From the NCBI GenBank assembly GCA_023429565.1, contig JAEZDJ010000112.1:1-64000 (forward strand): a DNA stretch of 64,000 nucleotides, given 5' to 3'. The translations under genes and the position numbers were made by a program. This DNA is from Actinomycetes bacterium (GTDB lineage: Bacteria; Actinomycetota; Coriobacteriia; Coriobacteriales; Eggerthellaceae). The notes under the pieces are model-generated. The model did no database searches. It saw nothing but the letters and a program-made list of their open reading frames with translations, and was not told the DNA's origin. Positions 1 to 6,894 of the stretch are shown in pieces. Each line of letters begins with the position of its first letter. Position 1 is the stretch's first letter.

Positions 1-85
1 GTCTGATCTGGCCCCGTGCGTTGGCCGGAGCCGAACGCGCAAGGAGATACTTTACCCGTCCGCGCCCCCGCCGTCAAGCACTGTT

Positions 86-125
86 TTTGAAAAAGTTTCG
101 GGAGGGCGCGGGGGGCCGCCCTCCC
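86..125 (-). terminator. Possible terminator hairpin read on the minus strand
   Basis: GGGAGGGCG at 100-108 is complementary to CGCCCTCCC at 117-125 with a C/G-rich loop. Reading on the minus strand, the stem is followed within a few bases by CTTTTTC. That is the stem-plus-T-run layout of an intrinsic terminator. No minus-strand gene is recognised to its right before 2 kb, so its client is unknown. Confidence 0.3.
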
Positions 126-143
126 CCCACGAGGGAGCCACAC

Positions 144-164
144 GGGAGGCATGAGGGAGGCATG
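144..164. repeat. 11-bp tandem duplication
   Basis: GGGAGGCATG occurs at 144-153 and again at 155-164, an 11-bp step. It is a short local duplication in non-coding DNA with no visible function. Confidence 0.5.
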
Positions 165-538
165 GGAGGGCGGCGAGTCGGATGGGGCCGCCGGCAGCCC
201 CATCGGCTTCCCGCACGGAGGGAGGCGAGGGACGACGGGACGGGGTGCGGGCGGGACGGCGCGCGTCCGGGAAGGGAGCCCCTGCGCCTCGGAAATGGCT
301 TAGCCGCCCGACACGCCGCGAAAGCGCCTCTGCATTCCGATGACCAAGACAGAATGATGCATCGCCACGAGAGGAGCCGCCTGAACACAACGCCCACCGC
401 AACGAGCCTCCCTTTGGGGTCAGCCCGTGTCTCTTCGGAAGACGAGGCCGAGGCAAATCGGCTCCGTCCTCTACCGCAGCATCTTTCGCCCGGAAGACAA
501 TTGGACAATCGGAAGTGATGCCAAGGGTAAAATCGCCA

Positions 539-544
539 TATAAT
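539..544 (+). promoter_or_regulatory. Candidate -10 element of cca
   Basis: A perfect TATAAT at 539-544 lies 70 bases before the chosen cca start. No good -35 hexamer is seen at the usual distance, so the call rests on the -10 alone. Confidence 0.4.
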
Positions 545-613
545 AGTATAGGGCGGGCGGAACACGGCCGCCCCCGCACACGACACCATGATCAGCAGGA
601 GAGGAGCCGCCCC

Positions 614-2002
614 ATGGAGACATCCGACACGATTCAAGAGCGGGCAGGCTCAGCCCTTCCCCTTCCCCCGTTTGCAATCCGGGCGCTCGACACGCTTGAG
701 ACTGCCGGGTATGAGTCTTGGGTCGTTGGCGGATACGTCCGCGACACGCTGCTCGGAAAGCCCAGCAACGACATCGACATTGCCACCTGCGCCCCCTGGC
801 GCGATACCCAGCGCGTCTTCGAAGCTGCCGGCTGCCGCACCCACGAGACAGGCACGGCCCACGGCACGCTCACCGTCATTGTCGATGGTGCCGCCCTGGA
901 GGTCACGACCTTTCGCGTCGACGGTTCCTACCACGACGGGCGCCACCCAGACCGCGTCGCTTTCGTACAATCCATAGAGGAAGACCTCGCCCGGCGAGAC
1001 TTCACCATGAATGCGCTGGCCTATCACCCCCAGCGAGGACTGCTCGACCCCTTCGGAGGATTGCATGACCTTCAGAATTGCCTCGTGCGGGCCGTTGGAA
1101 ACCCCGCCAAGCGGTTTTCCGAAGATGCCCTGCGTATCCTGCGTGCCTGCCGTTTTGCCTCACAGCTGGGATTTTCCCTTGATGAGGAAACCTATGCAGG
1201 CATGATGTCCAACAAGGGCATGCTCACCCGCATCTCATCCGAACGGGTAACACATGAGTTGGAGCTGCTGCTGCTTGGCTCGCATGCCGGAAGTGTGCTT
1301 ACGGACACCGTCGACGTCCTAGCCGCCGTCCTGCCAGAACTCGTGGCGATGAAGGGATTCGATCAGCGCACCCCCTATCATATCTATGACGTCCTCAACC
1401 ACACGGCCCATGTCGTTGCAGCGGCACCCGCCTATCCGCTCGTACGCTGGGCGGCACTGTTTCACGACATGGGCAAGCCGGCCTCCTTCTTCACCGACCG
1501 TGAAGGCGTGGGCCACTTCTACGGACATGCGCGCATCAGCGTGCGAATCGCGCGAGGCATCATGGGCAGGCTGTCTTTCTCCTCGGCATTCACCACGAGA
1601 GTGCTCACGCTGGTCAAATACCATGATGATGTGATTGAGCCAACACCGAAGGCCATCAAGCGCGCGCTCGCACGGCTTGATGGAGACGCTGCCCTGTTCA
1701 GCGCCCTCTGTGATCTCAAGCAAGCGGATGCGCGAGGACAGGCGCCGGAATACGTCGACCGTGCAGAGATGGCAGACGAGCTGAAACGGGTGCTCGCCCG
1801 CATCCAAGAGGCCGACGAAGCGTTCTCGTTGGCGAAACTCGCCCTCAGTGGGCGCGACGTCATGGATATGGGCGTGCCTCAGGGACCGGAGGTCGGGCGC
1901 ATGCTTGCCGCCGCCCTCGACGCCGTCATAGATGAGCGAGTTCCCAACACCCCGGAAGCCTTGCGGGCATTCATCATCGATCGAATTGGTAGGAATTCGT
2001 GA
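614..2002 (+). CDS. cca: CCA tRNA nucleotidyltransferase (HD-domain type)
   Basis: Adds or repairs the 3' CCA end of tRNAs in the cytoplasm, using CTP and ATP. The 462-residue product has the class II nucleotidyltransferase signature near the N terminus: GG at 39-40, then DID at 53-55, whose aspartates bind the catalytic metals. An RRDFTMNAL motif follows. An HD phosphohydrolase-like domain lies in the C-terminal half (HD at 284-285), as in many Gram-positive CCA enzymes. I chose the ATG at 614 because an AGGAGAGGAG ribosome site lies just upstream and family homology starts after it; an in-frame ATG at 515 would add 33 unlikely residues. The gene stands alone, with its own -10 element upstream. 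Confidence 0.93.
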   Translation: METSDTIQERAGSALPLPPFAIRALDTLETAGYESWVVGGYVRDTLLGKPSNDIDIATCAPWRDTQRVFEAAGCRTHETGTAHGTLTVIVDGAALEVTTFRVDGSYHDGRHPDRVAFVQSIEEDLARRDFTMNALAYHPQRGLLDPFGGLHDLQNCLVRAVGNPAKRFSEDALRILRACRFASQLGFSLDEETYAGMMSNKGMLTRISSERVTHELELLLLGSHAGSVLTDTVDVLAAVLPELVAMKGFDQRTPYHIYDVLNHTAHVVAAAPAYPLVRWAALFHDMGKPASFFTDREGVGHFYGHARISVRIARGIMGRLSFSSAFTTRVLTLVKYHDDVIEPTPKAIKRALARLDGDAALFSALCDLKQADARGQAPEYVDRAEMADELKRVLARIQEADEAFSLAKLALSGRDVMDMGVPQGPEVGRMLAAALDAVIDERVPNTPEALRAFIIDRIGRNS

Positions 2003-2124
2003 TCGTTGAACAACCGTCTAGCAACGTCAAGACGGGCGATTCCTTTTCGGCGCGTCCGGTGGCGAGTATACTGAAACGACACACCGTCGAATGGTGCACC
2101 TTCCCTTTTGGAAAGAGAGGATCC

Positions 2125-2865
2125 ATGGAAGACCAAACCACCGAATCTCAGACGGAGCCAGGCGGGGCCTCCGATCGAGCGGCAACCATGCGTATCACCA
2201 TCACTGAAGATGGTCCTTATATCGTGGCAGGGGGCGTCCCCCTTAATCAAGAAGTCATCACCCCCGTTGGACATCACCTGGAATACCACCGGTTGATGAC
2301 GTTCCCTCAGCAGGAGGTCTATGCCCTGTGCCGGTGCGGGCACACGTCCACCCCCCCGTTCTGCGATGGAGCGCATGTGGCCGCTCACTTCGACGGAACG
2401 GAAACGGCATCTCGCGAACCGTTCGAGGAGCGCGCCGACGTGTATCCCGGACAGGGAGCCCTGCTGCTCGACGACAATCGCTGCGCCTTCGCACGGTTTT
2501 GCCACCGCGAAGATGGTGACGTCTGGACGCTCACCGAGATGTCGGGTGACGAGCGCCTGAAGAAAGAGGCTATCAAGGCATCGTCAGACTGCCCCGCTGG
2601 CCGTCTGGTGCATGTGGATGCCAAAACGGGAAAGGTGTACGAGCCCGATCTGGAGCCCGCCATCACCCTGCTCGAGGACCCCGGCCGCAGCGTCAGCGGG
2701 CCTCTGTATGTGCAGGGAGGCATCCCCCTGGTCAGCGCCGACGGAACCGAATACGAGTTGCGCAACCGCTATGCGCTCTGCCGGTGCGGCGCATCCGGGA
2801 ACAAGCCATTCTGCGATGCCCGACATGTGAACGTGGGCTATCTCGACGGACTTGAGTGGGAGTAG
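2125..2865 (+). CDS. CDGSH - ferredoxin-like - CDGSH iron-sulfur protein
   Basis: Predicted soluble Fe-S protein of 246 residues with two CDGSH-type [2Fe-2S] sites. The first is C69-x-C71 with C80-D-G-A-H84. The second, at the C terminus, is C219-x-C221 with C230-D-A-R-H234. Both keep the three-Cys/one-His ligand set, but the second has Ala for the usual Gly of CDGxH. Between them is a segment with CAFARFC and a later CPAG motif, resembling the divergent single-cluster ferredoxin domain often found with CDGSH domains. A role in electron transfer or cluster handling is inferred; no substrate is known. The ATG at 2125 follows a GAGAGG site; upstream codons in frame overlap the end of cca and look spurious. 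Confidence 0.82.
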   Translation: MEDQTTESQTEPGGASDRAATMRITITEDGPYIVAGGVPLNQEVITPVGHHLEYHRLMTFPQQEVYALCRCGHTSTPPFCDGAHVAAHFDGTETASREPFEERADVYPGQGALLLDDNRCAFARFCHREDGDVWTLTEMSGDERLKKEAIKASSDCPAGRLVHVDAKTGKVYEPDLEPAITLLEDPGRSVSGPLYVQGGIPLVSADGTEYELRNRYALCRCGASGNKPFCDARHVNVGYLDGLEWE

Positions 2866-3192
2866 CTGCATCCTGCGGCAAGTTCGTCACGACCTTTGCA
2901 TAACACAGAGCCCGTTCTGCCCCGCCACCTTACAAGATAGGTCTGTCACAAGGTGGCGGGAGACGGCACGCGGGAATCTCCTTCACTTTGAGCATGCATC
3001 CCCTTGGCCGGAGTCCATTCGTCCCTCCAGGCCAGAACAATCCAAGCCGTTTTTACCCTAACTGCGCCCACGAGGCCCAGCTTGCCTGATTTGCCGTTTG
3101 ACAAATTAAACGATGATCCACATTGCACATCAGTGTCAAGAACAACAAAATCTTTTTATCGTTCCACGTTTGCCCACAGTCAACGCTGCCAT
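2866..3192. other. Intergenic gap with a large inverted repeat and falling GC
   Basis: No gene is seen between the Fe-S protein and the convergent toxin gene. The gap contains the inverted repeat listed separately. Its right half becomes AT-rich and leads into the low-GC toxin-antitoxin patch. Confidence 0.5.
2921..2960. repeat. 11-bp perfect inverted repeat with 18-base loop
   Basis: CCCGCCACCTT at 2921-2931 is exactly complementary to AAGGTGGCGGG at 2950-2960. The stem would be very stable in RNA from either strand. There is no T-run on either side, so a classical terminator is not supported. It sits between two convergent genes and at the edge of the low-GC patch. Confidence 0.6.
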
Positions 3193-3501
3193 TTACTTTA
3201 AGGGGCCCTGAAATAACTCATTGTGGGACCCCATGCGAACAAGGCGAATAATTGGATTGCTTTTATGAGGCATATAAAGAACAACCACATCAACCCGCCC
3301 ATCTAAAAGATGGAAGTCGATGTGGCCATTGTAGTTTCCCCCCTGATTGTTGAGCTCGTGAGGATTGTATTCTGGCGGAACCGTGCCATTTTTAGCTAAT
3401 TCCGCAACAGCCGCCTTAAACTCAGCCCTTATCTTGGGATGCCTTTTCACAGTCTTGATGTAATCTGTCTTAAAGGCCGGCTCGATCTTGATATCGAACA
3501 T
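3193..3501 (-). CDS. yafQ: YafQ-family mRNA interferase toxin
   Basis: The 102-residue product fits the RelE/ParE superfamily in length and pattern and is closest to YafQ. Such toxins bind the ribosome and cut mRNA in the A site. Visible hallmarks are a basic N-terminal helix (YIKTVKRHPKIRAEFKAAV), the LxNQGGNY-type loop, HIDFHLLDGRVDVVVLY and a late RxGSHNELF. The histidine-rich C-terminal half matches the YafQ active-site region. It starts two bases after the antitoxin stop, so the two are co-transcribed and probably translationally coupled. Composition is clearly lower in GC than the flanking housekeeping genes, which suggests acquisition by transfer. Confidence 0.85.
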   Translation of the reverse strand: MFDIKIEPAFKTDYIKTVKRHPKIRAEFKAAVAELAKNGTVPPEYNPHELNNQGGNYNGHIDFHLLDGRVDVVVLYMPHKSNPIIRLVRMGSHNELFQGPLK

Positions 3502-3503
3502 CT

Positions 3504-3800
3504 CTATTCCTTATCGAGGAATGCCATCAACTCATCGACGTCATCGAAGCAAGCCGAATCGTCAGGCAGCAGACCGAGCTCTTTGGCTTCAGCCGCGATG
3601 AGCGCACGACGCGTTTCTTCGTTTGGGGTTTCCGTTGCAGGTATAACCTCAAAAGGGATGCGTCGTTGATTTACTAATTGATGGGTCGCCATGACAACGA
3701 AGTTGTTATAGCTCAGTCCGATTGAATCAAGAATTTCATTGGCTTGAGCCTTAAGGCTTTCATTGACACGAATTGTGGTTGGTTTGATTGCAGTAGCCAT
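3504..3800 (-). CDS. dinJ: RelB/DinJ-family antitoxin
   Basis: A 98-residue ribbon-helix-helix antitoxin. The N terminus (TTIRVNESLKAQANEILDSIGLSYNNFV) is the typical DinJ/RelB DNA-binding strand and helices; the acidic C-terminal half would wrap and neutralise the toxin. The start is supported by a GGAG site seven bases upstream. The gene lies first in a two-gene operon with the YafQ toxin. A 28-bp perfect palindrome overlaps its promoter, as expected for autorepression by the antitoxin or toxin-antitoxin complex. GC content is low compared with neighbours. Confidence 0.85.
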   Translation of the reverse strand: MATAIKPTTIRVNESLKAQANEILDSIGLSYNNFVVMATHQLVNQRRIPFEVIPATETPNEETRRALIAAEAKELGLLPDDSACFDDVDELMAFLDKE

Positions 3801-3829
3801 ACTGACTCCAATCTCTCGATAACGATTGA

Positions 3830-3872
3830 AGTATACTACATTTTCAATGTGATGTCATATGACATCACATTG
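3830..3872 (-). promoter_or_regulatory. dinJ-yafQ promoter overlapped by a 28-bp palindromic operator
   Basis: On the minus strand a -35 ATGACA (3853-3858) and -10 TATACT (3830-3835) are 17 bases apart and point at dinJ. Positions 3845-3872 form a perfect 28-bp palindrome centred on CATATG, covering the -35 and upstream sequence. Ribbon-helix-helix antitoxins bind such palindromes, so this is very likely the autoregulatory operator. Confidence 0.75.
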
Positions 3873-3933
3873 CCATATATCAACCAGATGCGTCGATCAG
3901 CAATCGTGCCCTTCTCGAGAGAAACGCACTTTG

Positions 3934-5034
3934 CTAGAACTGAAGTGCGCAGGTGAAGCCGCCGTTCCAAGACGGCCCATCGGTATCTCGCACATAGGCT
4001 CCCTTCGTAGGGGCATGCACGTAGGGATATCCGCCAGCACCTATGGCAATCCCCACATGGCCGGGCGCATAGAGCACGTCTCCCGGACGCGCCTGAGAGA
4101 CCGACACGATGTTTTTCGCACATGCACGGAGGGATTCGGTCTGATGAGGCAGAGACACGCCTACCTGCAGATAGGCCCAGCGCACCAAACCCGAGCAATC
4201 AAAGGCGTTGGGGCCTTCGGCAGCCCAGTCATACGGACAGCCGATGCGGGACATGGCATAGCCGACAACCGAATCATATGAGCCGACCGACCCGCCGGTG
4301 TCGTAACGAGGCGGAGCGTAGCTTCCTCCCCCATCGTTGTTGCCCTGCGCCTGTACCGTCGCTTGCTGCGCGGCGGCTTTCTCTGCCGCAGCCCGGGCAG
4401 CGGCGGCTTGTTCTTCCGAGACCAAGGCCTGAGCCTCTGCATCGAGCGAGTTGAACAGCTCGGTCGCCTGGCTCACCTTGGGCTCGATCTCTTCTTTGAG
4501 CTTTTTAGCTTCAGCAGTCTTTTCCCCAGATATTTTTTCCTGGCGAACGTACTCGTCCTTGGCGGCCTGCAACTCCTCAAGCAGCACATTGACCTCGTCG
4601 ATCATCTGGCTGTCGTTCTCGTTCATCCGCGTGAGAATGTCCCAGTTCTGCGTCAGGTTTTTAAAAGAAGCAGAACCTAAGATGAAGTCGAGAAACGCAG
4701 CCGGGCCGGTCCGATACATGTCACGTGCCCGCATGCTCAGCTTTTCCCGATGTTCGGAGATCAGTTCATTGGCCTCATCGATCTTGACCTGTTCGGCATC
4801 CATCGCAACCTGTGCCGCTTCTTGTTCATCAAGCGCTTTTTTATAGTTGTCCGTGGCGGTTTGGAGATCGGCATTGAGGCTGGTGAGCTGGTTTCGCGCA
4901 GCGTCAGCCTCAGCTTGCGCCTCGGCTGCGGTCTTCGCGAAAGCTGTTGAGGGGGAGAGGGCTGCCATGATGCCGACCGTGGCGGCACCGCCGATGAACG
5001 TTCGCCTGCTGAGTGCGCTTGGATGCTCTCTCAT
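3934..5034 (-). CDS. Tat-exported coiled-coil NlpC/P60 peptidoglycan hydrolase
   Basis: Predicted secreted endopeptidase cutting peptidoglycan stem peptides. The 366-residue product opens with a twin-arginine signal (SRRTFIGG, then a hydrophobic stretch to AFA). A long alpha-helical coiled coil follows (about residues 40-220), as in PcsB/CwlO/RipA-type proteins. A Gln/Ala/Gly-rich linker then leads to a C-terminal NlpC/P60 domain with the expected Cys280 (DCSGLVRW), His326 (PGHVGIAIG) and His340. The ATG at 5034 has a perfect AAGGAGG site seven bases upstream, so the in-frame start eight codons earlier is rejected. It is monocistronic with its own promoter. Confidence 0.88.
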   Translation of the reverse strand: MREHPSALSRRTFIGGAATVGIMAALSPSTAFAKTAAEAQAEADAARNQLTSLNADLQTATDNYKKALDEQEAAQVAMDAEQVKIDEANELISEHREKLSMRARDMYRTGPAAFLDFILGSASFKNLTQNWDILTRMNENDSQMIDEVNVLLEELQAAKDEYVRQEKISGEKTAEAKKLKEEIEPKVSQATELFNSLDAEAQALVSEEQAAAARAAAEKAAAQQATVQAQGNNDGGGSYAPPRYDTGGSVGSYDSVVGYAMSRIGCPYDWAAEGPNAFDCSGLVRWAYLQVGVSLPHQTESLRACAKNIVSVSQARPGDVLYAPGHVGIAIGAGGYPYVHAPTKGAYVRDTDGPSWNGGFTCALQF

Positions 5035-5085
5035 GCAAGGTCCTCCTTGATTGAGCACATGTCATATGCATATATAAACGTTCAG

Positions 5086-5114
5086 ATTATAGTAGCATAC
5101 TTTGATCATATTAA
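5086..5114 (-). promoter_or_regulatory. Promoter of the NlpC/P60 gene
   Basis: On the minus strand TTAATA (5109-5114) and a perfect TATAAT (5086-5091) are 17 bases apart, about 50 bases before the start codon. The surrounding DNA is AT-rich. Confidence 0.6.
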
Positions 5115-5265
5115 CGATAAGCATTGCAAATCGTTCTCGGGCGAGGCCGGCACAGCAGAGACACGTCGGAAGCACGGACGGACGACCGCCAACCGAAGCA
5201 GCCGATGCGCGCCTCCTCCCGAAGGGACATCCGGTTGATTTTTGGAGAAAGTGAGCCGAAAGGGC

Positions 5266-5294
5266 TTGACGAAGAGCGTCATACCTCGTAATAT
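5266..5294 (+). promoter_or_regulatory. Promoter of the tRNA-Gln/tRNA-Glu unit
   Basis: TTGACG (5266-5271) and TAATAT (5289-5294) are separated by exactly 17 bases and lie about 60 bases before tRNA-Gln, a good sigma-A-type promoter. Confidence 0.7.
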
Positions 5295-5352
5295 ACTCAC
5301 TCGCGCTTGCGTCTTGCTCTTACGGTCAAGGCGCGCATCGGTGGTAATCCGA

Positions 5353-5426
5353 TGGGGTGTCGTCTAATGGCAGGACAGCAGTTTCTGGTACTGTATGTGA
5401 GGGTTCGACTCCTTCCACCCCAGCCA
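5353..5426 (+). tRNA. tRNA-Gln (CUG)
   Basis: A full cloverleaf is visible: acceptor arms TGGGGTG/CACCCCA, anticodon loop TTCTGGT with anticodon CTG, T-loop TTCGACT, and an encoded CCA end. U33 is present. It shares a promoter with the following tRNA-Glu. Confidence 0.93.
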
Positions 5427-5457
5427 TTTTTACGGTATACTGCACAGCGCGCAACGT

Positions 5458-5534
5458 GGCTCCGTCGTCTAGCGGTTCAGGACGCCGCCCTCTCAAGGCG
5501 GAGGTCGCCGGTTCGAATCCGGTCGGAGCTACCA
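5458..5534 (+). tRNA. tRNA-Glu (CUC), canonical
   Basis: Acceptor arms GGCTCCG/CGGAGCT (G1-U72 wobble, as in many actinobacterial tRNA-Glu), anticodon stem CCGCC/GGCGG around loop CTCTCAA (U33, anticodon CUC), T-arm GCCGG/CCGGT with loop TTCGAAT, and encoded CCA. It is the normal decoding tRNA-Glu with which the odd copy at 55778 should be compared. Confidence 0.94.
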
Positions 5535-5543
5535 CGTATTTTC

Positions 5544-5575
5544 AGGCCGGGGCTTTCAAGCTTCGGCCTTTTTGC
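5544..5575 (+). terminator. Intrinsic terminator after the tRNA pair
   Basis: AGGCCG (5544-5549) pairs with CGGCCT (5564-5569), extended inward by GCTT/AAGC, and is followed by TTTTTGCTTTTT. It would end the tRNA transcript just before the next gene. Confidence 0.75.
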
Positions 5576-5605
5576 TTTTTCGTCGATGACGATACGGAGG
5601 ATGAC

Positions 5606-6763
5606 ATGAAGCGGATCGAAACGGGTGACCACGCCCCCACCATCGTGACATCGACCGATCACGTCAAGGACGAGGCCGCCCGGCAAAACGGCGCCATCGT
5701 GGACGGCGACGGCAAGCCCTTCGACGCCGCCGACGATGCGGCGGCGCTTCAGGCGCTCGTCAATGCTCCCTTCGGCAAGCCATGTGCCCTTCTGCCCAAC
5801 CTCTATCTTGTTCGCGTGCCCCTTCCCCACAACCCGCTCAAGGCCCTCAACTCATATGTGATCATCGATGACGAGAAAACCACCGTCATCGATGTCGGGT
5901 TCAATCATCCCGCATGCGAGGAAGCGCTCGACGCAGCCCTCAAGTCACTCGGCCGCACCTGGGACAGCGTGGAAATCGTGCTCACGCACTCCCACCCGGA
6001 CCACACGGGAAACCTGGACCGCATATGGCGCAAAGACATGCCCGTGTTCGCGCATCTCCATTCGTTTCAAGAGGTGGAGAACCTGCAGGACATGGAGGCC
6101 CACGTCTTCGGCCCCCTGCTCATGAAGGCCGCCACGCCCGAACAGGGTGGCGGCCTGTCCCTGGAGACAGGCCGGCCGCGGCTTCATGTGTCCGCCGAAC
6201 TGCTGCCGCTCAAGAATCACCCCACCGTCACCTTCCTGCGCGAAGGAGACGTCTACCATACCGGCGGCTACGCTTTCGAGATCATCGAGACTCCAGGGCA
6301 CGACCCCTGGCACATCTGCCTATACGACCGCGCAAGCAAGACCATGATCATCGGGGACCACGTACTGGAACGCATCACGCCGTCGATCTCGAGCTGGTTT
6401 CCCGCCTACAACGCGCTGGGAGAGTTCCTTGAGAGCTTGGGGAAGGTGTCTTTCTATGACGTCAACCTCGTGCTGCCAGCGCATGGCAAGCCCTTCCGCG
6501 ACCTGTTGGGGCGTGTCACGCAGCTGGTGGAGCACCACGAGCACCGCCTTCAGGAAATCTACGATCTTGTGGCGTCGGGCCACCACGACATCGTGGCGCT
6601 TTCGTCGCATGCGAAGTGGAAGTATGGGAACTGGTGTGAGTGGCCGCTTGATCAGAAGTTCTTCTCCATGGGCGAGACCATGGCGCACCTCATCTATCTG
6701 GTGGAGGAGGGCAAGCTCAAGCAGACCATCTGCAAGGATGACTATCGCTTCGAGCTCCCCTAA
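5606..6763 (+). CDS. MBL-fold metallo-hydrolase
   Basis: A 385-residue protein of the metallo-beta-lactamase fold. The zinc motif HSHPDH is present (LTHSHPDHTGNL), followed by a later ETPGHDPWH histidine, an IIGDH aspartate site and PAHGKPF near the C terminus: a full binuclear-site set. A C-terminal helical part resembles the winged-helix tail of LACTB2-like hydrolases. The substrate cannot be told from sequence; thioester or RNA hydrolysis are the usual activities of such proteins. The ATG at 5606 has a GGAGG site seven bases upstream; longer frames run through the tRNA genes and are impossible. It starts about 30 bases after the tRNA terminator. Confidence 0.85.
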   Translation: MKRIETGDHAPTIVTSTDHVKDEAARQNGAIVDGDGKPFDAADDAAALQALVNAPFGKPCALLPNLYLVRVPLPHNPLKALNSYVIIDDEKTTVIDVGFNHPACEEALDAALKSLGRTWDSVEIVLTHSHPDHTGNLDRIWRKDMPVFAHLHSFQEVENLQDMEAHVFGPLLMKAATPEQGGGLSLETGRPRLHVSAELLPLKNHPTVTFLREGDVYHTGGYAFEIIETPGHDPWHICLYDRASKTMIIGDHVLERITPSISSWFPAYNALGEFLESLGKVSFYDVNLVLPAHGKPFRDLLGRVTQLVEHHEHRLQEIYDLVASGHHDIVALSSHAKWKYGNWCEWPLDQKFFSMGETMAHLIYLVEEGKLKQTICKDDYRFELP

Positions 6764-6894
6764 CCTTCGATCCCGATCGGCCTGGTCCAAGAAGAATCCA
6801 TCCCACTCAAAACCGACCGACCCGACTCGATTCAACGATCCCTCGCACCAGTGAGGACGCTCTTGCGGATGACGAGGAAGGAAGGAAGACGGTC

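Larger units (their letters stand above)
1..538. other. Non-coding left edge with hairpins
   Basis: No convincing gene is visible; open frames here look like chance products of GC-rich DNA. The stretch has two strong inverted repeats (arms 100-108/117-125 and 181-188/197-204) and a short direct repeat at 144-164. The end of the preceding gene lies outside the window. Confidence 0.5.

Noticed and set aside
3098..3126. TTGACA at about 3099 as a plus-strand promoter
   Set aside because: No -10 element lies at 16-18 bases and no gene follows on the plus strand.
5357..5605. N-terminal extension of the MBL-fold protein
   Set aside because: It would translate through tRNA-Gln, tRNA-Glu and a terminator; a good start with GGAGG lies at 5606.
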